Shown piece by piece: positions 18,300 to 26,684 of a stretch of 64,000 bases of DNA. The stretch comes from Pseudomonas arcuscaelestis. Lineage in GTDB: Bacteria > Pseudomonadota > Gammaproteobacteria > Pseudomonadales > Pseudomonadaceae. The stretch spans positions 372,001 through 436,000 of the forward strand of contig NZ_JACOPV010000004.1 in the NCBI RefSeq assembly GCF_016881005.1. Reading direction: 5' to 3'. The position numbers and the translations under genes were made by a program. The notes under the pieces were generated by a model, which saw only the letters and a list, made by a program, of their open reading frames with translations, had not been told where the DNA came from and made no database searches. Positions within the stretch are counted from its first letter, which is position 1; every line of letters starts with the position of its first letter.

Positions 18300-18330
18300 G
18301 ACGGTTCCGTTGAAGCGCGAACCGTCATGC
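18296..18330 (-). promoter_or_regulatory. 12-bp perfect inverted repeat enclosing the pqqF start codon
   Basis: GCATGACGGTTC (18296-18307) and GAACCGTCATGC (18319-18330) are exact inverse copies around an 11-base spacer. In a minus-strand RNA the hairpin would hold both the pqqF ATG and its GGA ribosome site in the stem. It lies eight bases after the davA stop. No T-tract follows, so it is more likely a translational or protein-binding element than a terminator. Confidence 0.6.
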
Positions 18331-18337
18331 TAACGGA

Positions 18338-19141
18338 TTATCCGCGATTGCGCGGATCGCCATACAGCTCGGGTCGCAAGTCGTGCAGGTAAGGAGTGTT
18401 GGCGCGGCCTTCATGTACCCGTTGCAGCTCCAGGTCTGCCATCAGCAGGCACGGGTCGCGACTGGCCATGGCCAGAATGCTGCCGTCGGGGCCGACGATA
18501 CTGCTTTGCCCGCAATAGTGGATCTCGTCTTCTGCTGCACAGTAGTTGGCGTATGCCAGGTAGCACTGGTTTTCGTAGGCACGGGCGCGCACGGTGACTT
18601 GGGCAACGAAATCGTAGGGCACCATGTTCGCAGTGGGCACCAGAATCAATTCAGCGCCGGCCAATGCCAGGCGCCGAGCGCTCTCTGGAAACTCGATGTC
18701 ATAGCAGATCAGCAACCCCAGGCGCCATCCGTTCAGTTCCACGACTGGAAAGTGGTCTGGACCTGGACTGAACATGGCCCGGTCCAGACCGCCAAATAGG
18801 TGGGTCTTGCGGTAGTTGCACAAGCTGCTGCCGTGAGCGTCGATCAGTTGCACCGCGTTGTACACCCGACCGTCGTCGGACAGTTCCGGATAGCCATAGG
18901 CAATGGCGATGCGATTGCTCTGGGCTATCTCCACCACGGCCATGGCCGACGGCCCGTCATCGGCCTCGGCCAAACGTGCCACTGCTTCGCTGCCAATGTT
19001 GTAGCCGGTCAGGAACATTTCCGGACATACCAGCAACTCGGCACCGCGGGCGGCTGCCAGCTGCGCCTGCTGGTGCAGGCGCTCGAGGTTGCCGGGTACA
19101 TCCAATGGTTGCGGTGCACCTTGATACAGCGCGATGCGCAT
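18338..19141 (-). CDS. davA: DavA, 5-aminopentanamidase (nitrilase superfamily)
   Basis: Hydrolyses 5-aminovaleramide to 5-aminovalerate, the second step of lysine breakdown by the monooxygenase route. A 267-residue carbon-nitrogen hydrolase with the triad Glu41 (CPEMFLTG), Lys112 (NYRKTHLF) and Cys146 (LLICYDIEFPE). I start it at ATG 19141 with GGGAG upstream; an in-frame extension to 19195 would overlap davB. Its place 13 bases after davB, the known partner, supports the assignment over other nitrilase-family roles. Confidence 0.92.
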   Translation of the reverse strand: MRIALYQGAPQPLDVPGNLERLHQQAQLAAARGAELLVCPEMFLTGYNIGSEAVARLAEADDGPSAMAVVEIAQSNRIAIAYGYPELSDDGRVYNAVQLIDAHGSSLCNYRKTHLFGGLDRAMFSPGPDHFPVVELNGWRLGLLICYDIEFPESARRLALAGAELILVPTANMVPYDFVAQVTVRARAYENQCYLAYANYCAAEDEIHYCGQSSIVGPDGSILAMASRDPCLLMADLELQRVHEGRANTPYLHDLRPELYGDPRNRG

Positions 19142-19154
19142 GGCCTTACTCCCG

Positions 19155-20837
19155 TCAGTCGGCCAGGGCGATGGGGCCGATTTCGTGGAACACATCCCCT
19201 GGGCCTGGGTTATCCGGATGGGTGTGCCCCCCGAAGTGAGTCATGATACCCCACACCGCATTGAGCGACGTTTGCACGGCACCTTCGACCCAGGCTGGAG
19301 TCCAGGACACGTCATCACCGGCGATGAAGATACCGCGTTGCTCGCTAGGCAACTCCTGCTGCATGAAGTGCGCGTACATGCGTTGGTTGTAGCGGTAGTG
19401 GCCGGGCAGGGCGCCTTTGAAGGCACCGAGGAAATGCGGATCGGCTTCCCAGGACACGGTGATCGGATCCCCGATGATGTGCCCGGCGATGTCTACTTTT
19501 GGATAGATTTTCTTCAGTGCATCCAAGGCTAGCTTTACACGCTTTTCCACCGGGTGCGGAAGCATCTTCAGGGCGTCGCTCATCCAGGAATAGGACAGGC
19601 AGATCACCCCCGGCTTATCGTCACCGTTGTCGAACAGGTAAGTACCACGGGTCAGGCGGTCGGTGAGGGTCATGCTCATCAGATCACGGCCGGTTTCTGG
19701 GTCTTTATCTTTCCAGAATGGCCGGTCGACCATGACAAAGGTCTTCGACGACTGCATATAGCGGGTACGGTCCAGGGCCATCCACATTTTTTGCGAGAAC
19801 AGCGATTCCTCGCATTCGATCTGGGTGGTCAGCAACCAACTCTGGCAGGTTGTCAGCACGGCGCCATAGTGGCGAGTGTCGCCCCAATTGTCGGTAACCG
19901 CCAGTCGCCCATCGGCATGGCGAGCAATGCTTTTGACCCCAGGACGCGGCGCACCCCGGTGCAGTGAACTGAGACTGGTGCCCTCCGGCCAGTGGGCGCA
20001 ACGTTGGGGCACATGGCGCCAGATGCCCAGCGGAACCTGCTCGACGCCACCTACGACCAAATGCTGGTGGTCGTCGCAGTTGGTCATCACCACGCGAAAG
20101 ATTTCCAGCATCGAGTTAGGGAAGTCCGAGTCCCAGCCGCCGGTGCCGAATCCGACCTGACCGAACACTTCCCGGTGCAGAAAGCTGAGTTTGGCAAAGG
20201 CTTTGGAGGTGGCGACGAAGTCGTAGAAGGTGCGGTCATCCCACAGCGGCACCAAGGTGTTCCAGAGTTCCTTGAGACGCGGCACATCTCGGTCGCGAAT
20301 AGCTTGTTGAATCTCTGCGAAACGGGAACCTTCCTCGAGCGCATCGGCCCAGGCATCGGCAACTTCCTGGAACAGTTGCGGCAGGTCCGAAAGTTTTTCG
20401 GCGTAGTGGGTCTGGCCTTCCAGGTCGATAACCGTGCTGCCCGAAGCGGGTGTCAGCGGGTTAGGAAAAGGCTTGGTCTGTAGGCCCAGCTTGTCTACAT
20501 AGTGGTAGAACGCAGTGGAGGAAACGGGGAAACGCATGCCGCCCAATTCGGCGATGATTCCATCGGTGCCTTCGAAGGTTTGCGAACGCAGTCGGCCACC
20601 CATCTTCGACGCTTCATACACCACCGGCTTAAGGCCGAGCTTCATCAGCTCGTACGCCGCTACCAGGCCGGCAATACCGGCACCGACAATCGCCACCTCT
20701 TCACCGTGGCGTTCGGCCGGAATACTGCCCAGGCCGGCCGGGTGTTCAATCCAGTTATCAAAAGCGAACGGGAAATCCGGGCCAAAAATGGTGACAGGTT
20801 TTTTTCCGTCGGCGGGATGACGATTATTCTTATTCAT
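19155..20837 (-). CDS. davB: DavB, L-lysine 2-monooxygenase
   Basis: Flavin amine oxidase-type monooxygenase turning L-lysine into 5-aminovaleramide with O2. A 560-residue protein with the dinucleotide motif GAGIAG (52-57) and Glu75, a GGMRFP flavin loop and a C-terminal FIAGDDVSWTPAWVEGA. Sequence alone would also allow tryptophan 2-monooxygenase, the common database label; the neighbouring amidase and the Pseudomonas setting favour DavB. It is preceded by an Lrp-type gene on the same strand and by tandem repeats suited to a regulator. Confidence 0.92.
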   Translation of the reverse strand: MNKNNRHPADGKKPVTIFGPDFPFAFDNWIEHPAGLGSIPAERHGEEVAIVGAGIAGLVAAYELMKLGLKPVVYEASKMGGRLRSQTFEGTDGIIAELGGMRFPVSSTAFYHYVDKLGLQTKPFPNPLTPASGSTVIDLEGQTHYAEKLSDLPQLFQEVADAWADALEEGSRFAEIQQAIRDRDVPRLKELWNTLVPLWDDRTFYDFVATSKAFAKLSFLHREVFGQVGFGTGGWDSDFPNSMLEIFRVVMTNCDDHQHLVVGGVEQVPLGIWRHVPQRCAHWPEGTSLSSLHRGAPRPGVKSIARHADGRLAVTDNWGDTRHYGAVLTTCQSWLLTTQIECEESLFSQKMWMALDRTRYMQSSKTFVMVDRPFWKDKDPETGRDLMSMTLTDRLTRGTYLFDNGDDKPGVICLSYSWMSDALKMLPHPVEKRVKLALDALKKIYPKVDIAGHIIGDPITVSWEADPHFLGAFKGALPGHYRYNQRMYAHFMQQELPSEQRGIFIAGDDVSWTPAWVEGAVQTSLNAVWGIMTHFGGHTHPDNPGPGDVFHEIGPIALAD

Positions 20838-20876
20838 GGGATGACCTTGCCAGGGCTGCGCTGCACGCGAAGCTTG

Positions 20877-20971
20877 AGTATAGAAAACGCTGGCGGTCAG
20901 TTTAGAGCGTGTGAGTTACGTAATTAAGAAGCAGAGTGTCGTCTATTTGCACTTCAAGTCGCCTATTTGCA
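20877..20971 (-). promoter_or_regulatory. davB promoter with two phased direct repeats
   Basis: On the minus strand a -10-like TATACT lies at 20882-20877 with only a weak -35. Further upstream TGCAAATAGGCGA (20971-20959) and TGCAAATAGACGA (20951-20939) are repeated with a 20-base period, i.e. two helical turns, on one DNA face. This looks like a binding site for an activator, perhaps the Lrp-family protein encoded just upstream. Repeat seen; regulator inferred. Confidence 0.55.
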
Positions 20972-21022
20972 TGTCGCTTCCGTCATATCGACAACTGCGC
21001 TAGTAGGGGACTTGCCTCGCGA

Positions 21023-21481
21023 TCAGTTCCAGCCACGGTCCACCTTGCTACTGAGAATGATCGAAGTGGTGGTCTTCTCCACACCCTCGACACTGCCGAT
21101 TTGATCCAGCAACTGATCCAACTGCTCCGGCGAATCGCTGCGCAGCCAGGCCACATAATCAAACTCACCGCTCACTGCACAGAGCTGCTGCACTTGGCCC
21201 ATGGCACCAAGGCGGCGTACCACCTCCTTGCCCGAGCGTGGTTGCACCTTGATCCCGACATAGGCTTGCAACCCACCGTCAATCAAACGCTGTCCAAGGC
21301 GCACGCCATAGCCGCTGATGACCTTGGTTTTTTCCAGTCGCGCCAGGCGCGAGGTGACAGTCGTGCGGGCGATGCCCAACTGCCGGGCAAGCATGGCAAC
21401 GCTTTCGCGGGCATTGATCTGCAAGAGCGAAATCAGTTGGCGGTCGATTTCATCGAGGGCGATGGGGCGACTGTCGGACAT
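21023..21481 (-). CDS. Lrp/AsnC-family regulator next to davBA
   Basis: A 152-residue feast/famine regulator: helix-turn-helix (LDEIDRQLISLLQINARESVAMLARQLGIARTTVTSRLARLE) and a C-terminal AsnC ligand domain (KVDRGWN end). The ATG at 21481 gives the family length; the longer frame to 21541 adds an unlikely Pro/Arg tail. It lies upstream of davB on the same strand and probably senses lysine or a downstream product to control davBA; that is inferred from position. Confidence 0.9.
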   Translation of the reverse strand: MSDSRPIALDEIDRQLISLLQINARESVAMLARQLGIARTTVTSRLARLEKTKVISGYGVRLGQRLIDGGLQAYVGIKVQPRSGKEVVRRLGAMGQVQQLCAVSGEFDYVAWLRSDSPEQLDQLLDQIGSVEGVEKTTTSIILSSKVDRGWN

Positions 21482-21671
21482 GGATATTCTCTGGGTTGGC
21501 GCGTAGCGTGGCGGACGAGGTAAACCCGTTAGCCTATCCATACCCCACGCTGCCCGGCAAGCTTCCTCACGCGGTGAATACCTGTGCTGGAGTGTGCTAG
21601 TGCGGGTTCAGCCTCGCTACAAGCTCGCTCAACACATACAATCTAGCCTCTCAACTTGACGAGCACGCTTC

Positions 21672-22874
21672 ATGTCAACGGATGTATTGACCCAATCCAC
21701 CCCCCAGCGTCTGGGGAATCTAATCATTGGCTACTTGCTGCCGCTTGGCTGGCTGGTCACGCTGACAGGAATGTTCTGGGCCTGGGAGCGCCCGCACTAC
21801 CATAAATCCTTTTATATCTTTCTCGCCTTTCCAACTCTGCTGGCCTTGATCCTGCGTCCGCGCTTGCTCAAGCCCCTGACGAGTAACCCTTTATTTATTG
21901 CTTTCCTGACCTTCAGCGCCTACACCATGCTGAGTCTTGCCTGGTCCGATACCGAGAACTCGGTCGGCAGCTTGCTCAAGCGCCCGCTGTACATTGCCAT
22001 GCTGATGTTTGCCGCAGGCATCATTGCCCTGCGTACCCCTGAGCGCCTTGGGCAGCTCACGCGCCTGGCAGCTATCATCGCTGCTGTAGCTGCGGGGCTT
22101 TCGCTTCTGTATTTCGCCTTCAACACCCCTTCCATCTTTCGTTACCGACTGACTGGGTACGGCGCGCTCTACAACCCGCTTCTCACTGGTCACGTCTTTG
22201 GGGCATTCGCTGCATTCTGGCTGGCTTCGTGGTTTCAGGCGCGGAGCCCACTGAGTCCTTTGCCGATTATTTGCCTGGCGCTGCTAGGCGCTGCCATCCT
22301 TGCCACTGGTTCACGGACACCCTTGGTTGGTCTTGCGGGGGCGCTGATCTGGTTGCTGATCGTCGGCGATCGACGTCGCGGGATGATTGCGCTGGGGTTG
22401 GCGGCGCTGGCTTTGTTGGGCGTCGCGATTCTTCACCCTGAAGCGGTCACTCAGCGCGGTATCTCTTACCGTCCGGCTATCTGGATGGACGCGTTGCGCC
22501 AGATTGGCGAGCACCCATGGCTGGGCCATGGATACGACAGCCCCATGACGGTGGCCATTCCCGGAATACGCAAGCTTTCCGACCCCCACAACATTGAGCT
22601 GGGTGTGTTGTACGCGGGCGGTATCGTAGGATTGGTGCTGTGGATGACGCTTTATGGCCTGGCGATGTATTTCAGCTGGATCTATCGCAAGCATCCAGCC
22701 GTTACCCTGGCGGCCACCTGGCTGGTGTTCGGTTTCGCCTCGGGCCTGACTGAAGGCAGCGCCTTCATGTCACGCCCAAAAGAACACTGGTTCTTGATCT
22801 GGCTACCGTTGGCGATGGTTTACGGGCAATCGCTTATTTACTGGAAGCGTGACCGCGCATCTTCGCAGAGCTGA
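21672..22874 (+). CDS. O-antigen ligase-like polytopic membrane protein
   Basis: A 400-residue inner-membrane protein with ten or more hydrophobic segments and the Wzy_C/O-antigen ligase signature: SRTPLVGLAGALIWLLI (Arg in the loop) and, in the large periplasmic loop, HPWLGHGYDSP and DPHNIELGVLYAGG with the conserved His. Such proteins join or polymerise glycans from undecaprenyl-linked donors in the periplasm. It could be WaaL (core ligase) or a polymerase for another glycan; no flanking LPS core genes are here to decide. Its 3' end overlaps that of the convergent glycosyltransferase by 41 bases. Confidence 0.82.
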   Translation: MSTDVLTQSTPQRLGNLIIGYLLPLGWLVTLTGMFWAWERPHYHKSFYIFLAFPTLLALILRPRLLKPLTSNPLFIAFLTFSAYTMLSLAWSDTENSVGSLLKRPLYIAMLMFAAGIIALRTPERLGQLTRLAAIIAAVAAGLSLLYFAFNTPSIFRYRLTGYGALYNPLLTGHVFGAFAAFWLASWFQARSPLSPLPIICLALLGAAILATGSRTPLVGLAGALIWLLIVGDRRRGMIALGLAALALLGVAILHPEAVTQRGISYRPAIWMDALRQIGEHPWLGHGYDSPMTVAIPGIRKLSDPHNIELGVLYAGGIVGLVLWMTLYGLAMYFSWIYRKHPAVTLAATWLVFGFASGLTEGSAFMSRPKEHWFLIWLPLAMVYGQSLIYWKRDRASSQS

Positions 22875-23754
22875 TCAGTCGCCACATACCGCGCAAGGTT
22901 TTCTTGTTCCAGAACTTGACCGGGATTTCCGCCAGGATCTCCCGGGCAAGGGCCTTATCGCGGTTGGCGTACTTGAGCAGCATGGAGTTACGGAAATTCA
23001 TGCACACCCACTCGTAGCGTGGATGATCGCGGAACACCTCATACGTCCTTAGTACGTTATCCACCATGAAGCGGCCGTTCTTGAAGGTATTGCTGGGGTG
23101 GTCGCGGTACTGAGCCAGCACCTCGCCGAGCACGTCAATAAAGTAACCGGCGCGGGTGATTGCCAGCTCGATATAGACGTCTTCCAGGCGGATATTGGCA
23201 TTGAAACCGCCCACTTTATCCAAGGCCTCACGGCGCAGCATCAACGTTGCTGCCATTGGCCCAGGCTTGCGGTCGAGAAACAGATCATCGAAATCCAGGC
23301 GGCGAAAGGGCAGATTGCGCTTACGCTGCTCGCGAGGACCCATCACCTTACCATCCTGGTCGATGGTTTCGATGTTGGCCGAGCAGATCCCCACCTCAGG
23401 CTTGTCACGCATGTACTCGACCTGGGTGGCGATGCGATGGGGGAACATAATGTCGTCGGAGCCGAACGGCACAATCAGCTCACCGCGTGCGCGCTCAATT
23501 GCATCATTCAGGGTGCGAGCCAGGCCTTGGTTGGCTTGCAACTTCAAATCGAAACCGTGCTGCGCTTGCAGTCGCTGCAAAATTGCCTGGCTGTCATCCT
23601 TGGAACCATCGTCGATGACCAGTAACTCTATATTCTTATAAGTCTGGTTAATGACGCTGTTGATGCACGTTTCGATATAACGCGCATGATTGTAGGACGC
23701 GATGATCACTGTCACCAACGGCGAATCAGTAGCATCGTGACGCTGAGCAGACAT
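22834..23754 (-). CDS. family 2 glycosyltransferase
   Basis: A 306-residue GT-A fold transferase: VTVIIASYNHARYIETCINSV, LLVIDDGSKDDS, then FGSDDIMFPHRI as the metal-binding DxD-like region, and RLEDVYIEL later. No membrane segment, so cytoplasmic or peripheral. Likely adds a sugar to LPS core, O-unit or another surface glycan, perhaps with the ligase-like neighbour. I start at ATG 23754, with AGGGG nine bases upstream; TTG 23760 is less likely. Confidence 0.85.
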   Translation of the reverse strand: MSAQRHDATDSPLVTVIIASYNHARYIETCINSVINQTYKNIELLVIDDGSKDDSQAILQRLQAQHGFDLKLQANQGLARTLNDAIERARGELIVPFGSDDIMFPHRIATQVEYMRDKPEVGICSANIETIDQDGKVMGPREQRKRNLPFRRLDFDDLFLDRKPGPMAATLMLRREALDKVGGFNANIRLEDVYIELAITRAGYFIDVLGEVLAQYRDHPSNTFKNGRFMVDNVLRTYEVFRDHPRYEWVCMNFRNSMLLKYANRDKALAREILAEIPVKFWNKKTLRGMWRLISSAKMRGHASSK

Positions 23755-24170
23755 AAACAAAAACCCCTAAGTTGTACTGTACCGCATGAGTACTTCGCAG
23801 CTCACATCTGCAGAAGGCGCGCTCAAGCGTACGAGCCCTCATCTTGATCTTAGCTAATGGAATGCACGTGTACCGCACGTGTCTTTCAATCGTCGTTTTG
23901 GCGACCTCCATGGAGTCCCCCGCCACCAAAACTGCTGTGCTTTGAACCTATGGTCCCTGCTGCGTTGGCAGCTCGCAGGGACGCGCAGGGCATTCTACCG
24001 GGATATCAGCCATCCGTGGCGCTGATGGCCAATTGCTTTATTGAAAGATGTCTTGAATCAACGAGTTAGCAATGCGTTCGCCCCGTTTGTCACGTGCTTG
24101 TAAGACGATCATCCGGTGTAAGTCGAGAGGTGGCTAACACTGGTAGTGGCGGCGTTTTCCTTACGGGCAT
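23755..24170. other. gene-free stretch left of the element
   Basis: No convincing gene. It should hold the promoter of the minus-strand glycosyltransferase. Visible are two CACGTG palindromes (23865-23870 and 23876-23881) and a hairpin GTCCCTGC ... GCAGGGAC (23953-23960 / 23975-23982). No RNA gene is recognised. Confidence 0.5.
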
Positions 24171-24196
24171 AAAAAAGCCGCGCAATGCGCGGCTTT
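24171..24196 (-). terminator. original terminator of the tRNA-Ile2 gene, now displaced
   Basis: Minus strand AAAGCCGCGC-AT-TGCGCGGCTTTTTT: a strong terminator just past the cut-off tRNA 3' end at 24202. It was presumably the terminator of the tRNA before the element inserted about 4.9 kb in between. Confidence 0.85.
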
Positions 24197-24201
24197 CTGT
24201 T

Positions 24202-24246
24202 TGGTGGGCCCACACGGACTCGAACCGTGGACCAAAGGATTATGAG
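24202..24246 (-). repeat. att site: displaced 3' end of tRNA-Ile2
   Basis: Reads, on the minus strand, from the anticodon loop CTCATAAT to the encoded CCA end, but lacks the 5' half, so it is not a functional tRNA. It matches 29101-29145 in 44 of 45 positions; position 24221 differs (TTCGA here, TTCAA in the intact gene). Being on the side of the old terminator, it is likely the original chromosomal 3' end. Confidence 0.92.
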
Positions 24247-24360
24247 GCATAAGATTGCTTAATTTTGTGTAACGTTATGGAGTAATAAATCCAGTAAATA
24301 CAAGGCTTTTGGCCAGATCATTCGTTTCGTGACATTTCCCAAAAATCCCCTATATTGCTG

Positions 24361-24382
24361 GCATTCGTTGAGCAATTCGTTA
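24361..24382 (+). repeat. left copy of a 22-bp subterminal repeat
   Basis: GCATTCGTTG followed by AGCAATTCGTTA: two ATTCGTT units 12 bases apart. A copy with one mismatch is at 29018-29039. A further ATTCGTT is at 24320-24326. Placement just inside both att sites suggests recombinase arm sites or sites for an accessory factor such as AlpA. The left copy is 20 bases before the integrase start and could also serve autoregulation. Confidence 0.7.
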
Positions 24383-24402
24383 AGCGGTTTTAGGGGCTGA
24401 AA

Positions 24403-25782
24403 GTGGCGCAGAAACTAGCTCACAGCAGAATCAATGCCTTGAAAAAAGGCACTTTGTCCGAGGCGCTGGACGTGAAGGGCTCAGGCTCGCTGATCTTTGA
24501 ACGCAGGATTAGTGGAATACTGGTCTATCTGAGTCTGCGCCGTGACGGTAAGCAAGAGAGGCTCAAGCTGGGCAGCTATACCGATAGGCCCCTGACTGAT
24601 TGGCGGACTTATGCCGCTGCTAGGTCGCTGGAGGTGCGCGGGTTCTCTACCATTGAGGATTACCAGAACGCCCAAAGTGAACGCCAGCGCACCGCGCAGC
24701 GAGCCGCGAATCTGGAGGCCAGGCAAGGCACTTTTGCGCAGTTGCTCGACGCCTATGTCGAGGATATGGAAAGACGTGGCAAGACCAGTGCCAAGGAAGT
24801 GCGCGGCGCTCTAAAACTGAACGTGCTAACCCCATTTCCTGAGCTGTCCGCGCGTAAAGCTAAGGAGGTCGAGCCCGGTGATATTGCTGAGCTTCTGCGC
24901 CATTGCCTAAACCGGCCAGCCGCCAGCAAAGGGCGCGGGGTGCGGCTCACCACAGCTAACGCCACCAATGGCAAGAAGCGCCAAGCGGACAAGCTACGCA
25001 GCTATCTGCAAGCGGCATTCTCCTTTGGGCTGGCGAACGACCTTAACCCACTGCGTGCGGGTGACGCCGTTCAATATGGATTGAAATTCAATCCGGCGCG
25101 TGACGTACCGACCATCGAGGGCGCTAACCAGGCGAACACTTGGGCGCTGACCAAGGATGAATTGAGGGCTGCCGTTCTCGCTGTCGAGGATCTACCTGAG
25201 CGTCGCCGTGCTATCGCCAAGGCCATGCTTTATCTCGCCGGGCAGCGCGTGGAAATGCTTTGCCGTGTTACTTGGCAGGACCTATACGACGATGGCGAGC
25301 ATGGCCCGGTAATGCGTTTGCTGGATCTGAAAGGTGGAAAGGGCACCCCGCCGCGTGAGCATCTTCTGCCAATGGTCGAACGTCTGGGCGAGATTTTGGC
25401 CCCGTTGCTAGCCCTAGAGAGCGAAGGTAAAGCCCCTGGCCCGTTCTCTCTGCGAGGCAAAGTGACGATTGCGCCGGGTACTGCACTGGATATTTTTCAG
25501 GGTCTAGGTGAACGCCTGGCGGGAGAGGGCAAGGCCCGCCGTTTCACCTGGCGCAACATGCGCGCAACTATCGAAACCCATTTGGCAGCGTTGGGCGTGA
25601 ATCAGGAGCGCCGCGCTTGGCTGCTGTCGCATGGTCGGAGCGGGGTACAGGCAAAGCACTATGACCGTTGGAGCTATCTACCGGAAAAGCGCGCTGATTT
25701 GGACAGGTGGGCGCGCTACTTGGATGACCTTGTGGGAGTCGTGCCTGCGGGCAACGTGGTGCAACTGCGGGGGCGTGTGTGA
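24403..25782 (+). CDS. int: tyrosine recombinase (integrase) of the element
   Basis: A 459-residue phage-type integrase that should cut and join at the tRNA-Ile2 site. The N-terminal arm/core-binding parts are followed by the catalytic domain with Arg282 (AGQRVEML), a Lys in the LKGGKG turn, Arg387, His410 (LLSHGRSG) and nucleophile Tyr420 (KHYDRW). The usual His of HxxR appears replaced by Arg384 (RNMR), a variation seen in some integrases. Start GTG 24403, with AGGGG seven bases upstream. It lies next to the left att site and reads into the element. Confidence 0.93.
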   Translation: MAQKLAHSRINALKKGTLSEALDVKGSGSLIFERRISGILVYLSLRRDGKQERLKLGSYTDRPLTDWRTYAAARSLEVRGFSTIEDYQNAQSERQRTAQRAANLEARQGTFAQLLDAYVEDMERRGKTSAKEVRGALKLNVLTPFPELSARKAKEVEPGDIAELLRHCLNRPAASKGRGVRLTTANATNGKKRQADKLRSYLQAAFSFGLANDLNPLRAGDAVQYGLKFNPARDVPTIEGANQANTWALTKDELRAAVLAVEDLPERRRAIAKAMLYLAGQRVEMLCRVTWQDLYDDGEHGPVMRLLDLKGGKGTPPREHLLPMVERLGEILAPLLALESEGKAPGPFSLRGKVTIAPGTALDIFQGLGERLAGEGKARRFTWRNMRATIETHLAALGVNQERRAWLLSHGRSGVQAKHYDRWSYLPEKRADLDRWARYLDDLVGVVPAGNVVQLRGRV

Positions 25783-25825
25783 TGGCCAAACATTTTGGAA
25801 CTGGGACGGTTAAGGAGTTGGCCAA

Positions 25826-26410
25826 ATGATGTTTCGTATCAGGTCAGGTGATGATTATTCAGCACTGAGAGGCGAGAAAGTCGGACGTGAAGATGCTGAG
25901 CGCGCATTGCGCCAATATATCCGGCGCCGTAAGCACGGAATGAGCGTCCCTGATGACCTGCAAAACTTCATCCTCGATGGATTGCAGCGCCAGCTAGAAG
26001 GTGGAGCGAAAGGCTGGCACAACGAAGTGGGCCGGCCAAAGGATGAGCACGAATCGCTCACCATGTGGGCGTGGTATTGCTTCCATATGGACGAGAGGTT
26101 CAAAGGCGGCCTAACCGATGAACGCTATGAGCGCATATCGGCGCATCTAACAGAGGAGCTAATCCCTCTGCGCGTGGATGGTGTTCCGGGGCTTAGTGGG
26201 CCGAATATCAAGCGCATGGTTCGTGACTTTAAGAGATCGGGGTTTCAGCGCACTGATGCGTCTGTGAGGCCAGCAATGGCTAGCGATATCGCGGAACTGA
26301 ACATCATTAAGGCCCGGCTATTCTGCCGCTGCACGCTGCTGCTAGATAACTCCCCGTCAAATGAGCTAGCCCCTAAAATCGTGGAGTGCTGGGAAAAAGA
26401 TCAGAAATGA
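25826..26410 (+). CDS. unknown 194-residue protein of the element
   Basis: Not recognised. Start ATG 25826 with AGGAG eight bases upstream. Soluble, no signal peptide or membrane segment. The N-terminal part is rich in Arg (RQYIRRRKHG); the middle has a Trp/Tyr cluster (MWAWYCFHMDERF), and GLSGPNIKRMVRDFKRSG looks like a basic helix that could touch nucleic acid. Two cysteines (FCRC) near the C-terminus do not form a clear zinc site. Placed between int and alpA, it could be an accessory recombination/regulatory protein or cargo. Confidence 0.75.
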   Translation: MMFRIRSGDDYSALRGEKVGREDAERALRQYIRRRKHGMSVPDDLQNFILDGLQRQLEGGAKGWHNEVGRPKDEHESLTMWAWYCFHMDERFKGGLTDERYERISAHLTEELIPLRVDGVPGLSGPNIKRMVRDFKRSGFQRTDASVRPAMASDIAELNIIKARLFCRCTLLLDNSPSNELAPKIVECWEKDQK

Positions 26411-26485
26411 ACTGAATTGTTGACCCCTGAACGTCAAAGCCGGTGCCAATAGCTTGAGGTCTCTCATTACAGGAGGCTTCACAAT

Positions 26486-26683
26486 ATGCAACATCAATCC
26501 GACATCATCCGCAGCAACCAATCAGCCGCCGATTACTTGGGCGGCATTTCCCTTGTCACGCTTTGGCGCCTGAGCCAGACCGCAGACTTCCCGCGCAAGA
26601 TTAAATTGAGCGCTCGTGCAGTGGGCTACCGCAAGTCTGAGCTTGATGCTTGGCTGGCCACCCGTCAGGGCGAGGTGGCATGA
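26486..26683 (+). CDS. AlpA-family DNA-binding regulator
   Basis: A 65-residue MerR-like helix-turn-helix protein: SAADYLGGISLVTLWRLSQTADFPRKIKLSARAVGYRKSELDAWLATR, with the FPRKIKL and GYRKSELDAWL marks of AlpA. In P4-like elements and Gram-negative satellites AlpA proteins control integrase/excision or the replication genes. AGGAGG lies just upstream. Its stop is followed one base later by the next gene, so they share a transcript. Confidence 0.92.
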   Translation: MQHQSDIIRSNQSAADYLGGISLVTLWRLSQTADFPRKIKLSARAVGYRKSELDAWLATRQGEVA

Positions 26684-26684
26684 G

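Noticed and set aside
23865..23881. Two CACGTG palindromes 11 bases apart
   Set aside because: Short palindromes expected by chance at this base composition; no regulator known for them here.
24202..24246. Second tRNA gene
   Set aside because: Only the 3' half is present; the 5' acceptor and D-arm are missing. It is an att duplicate.
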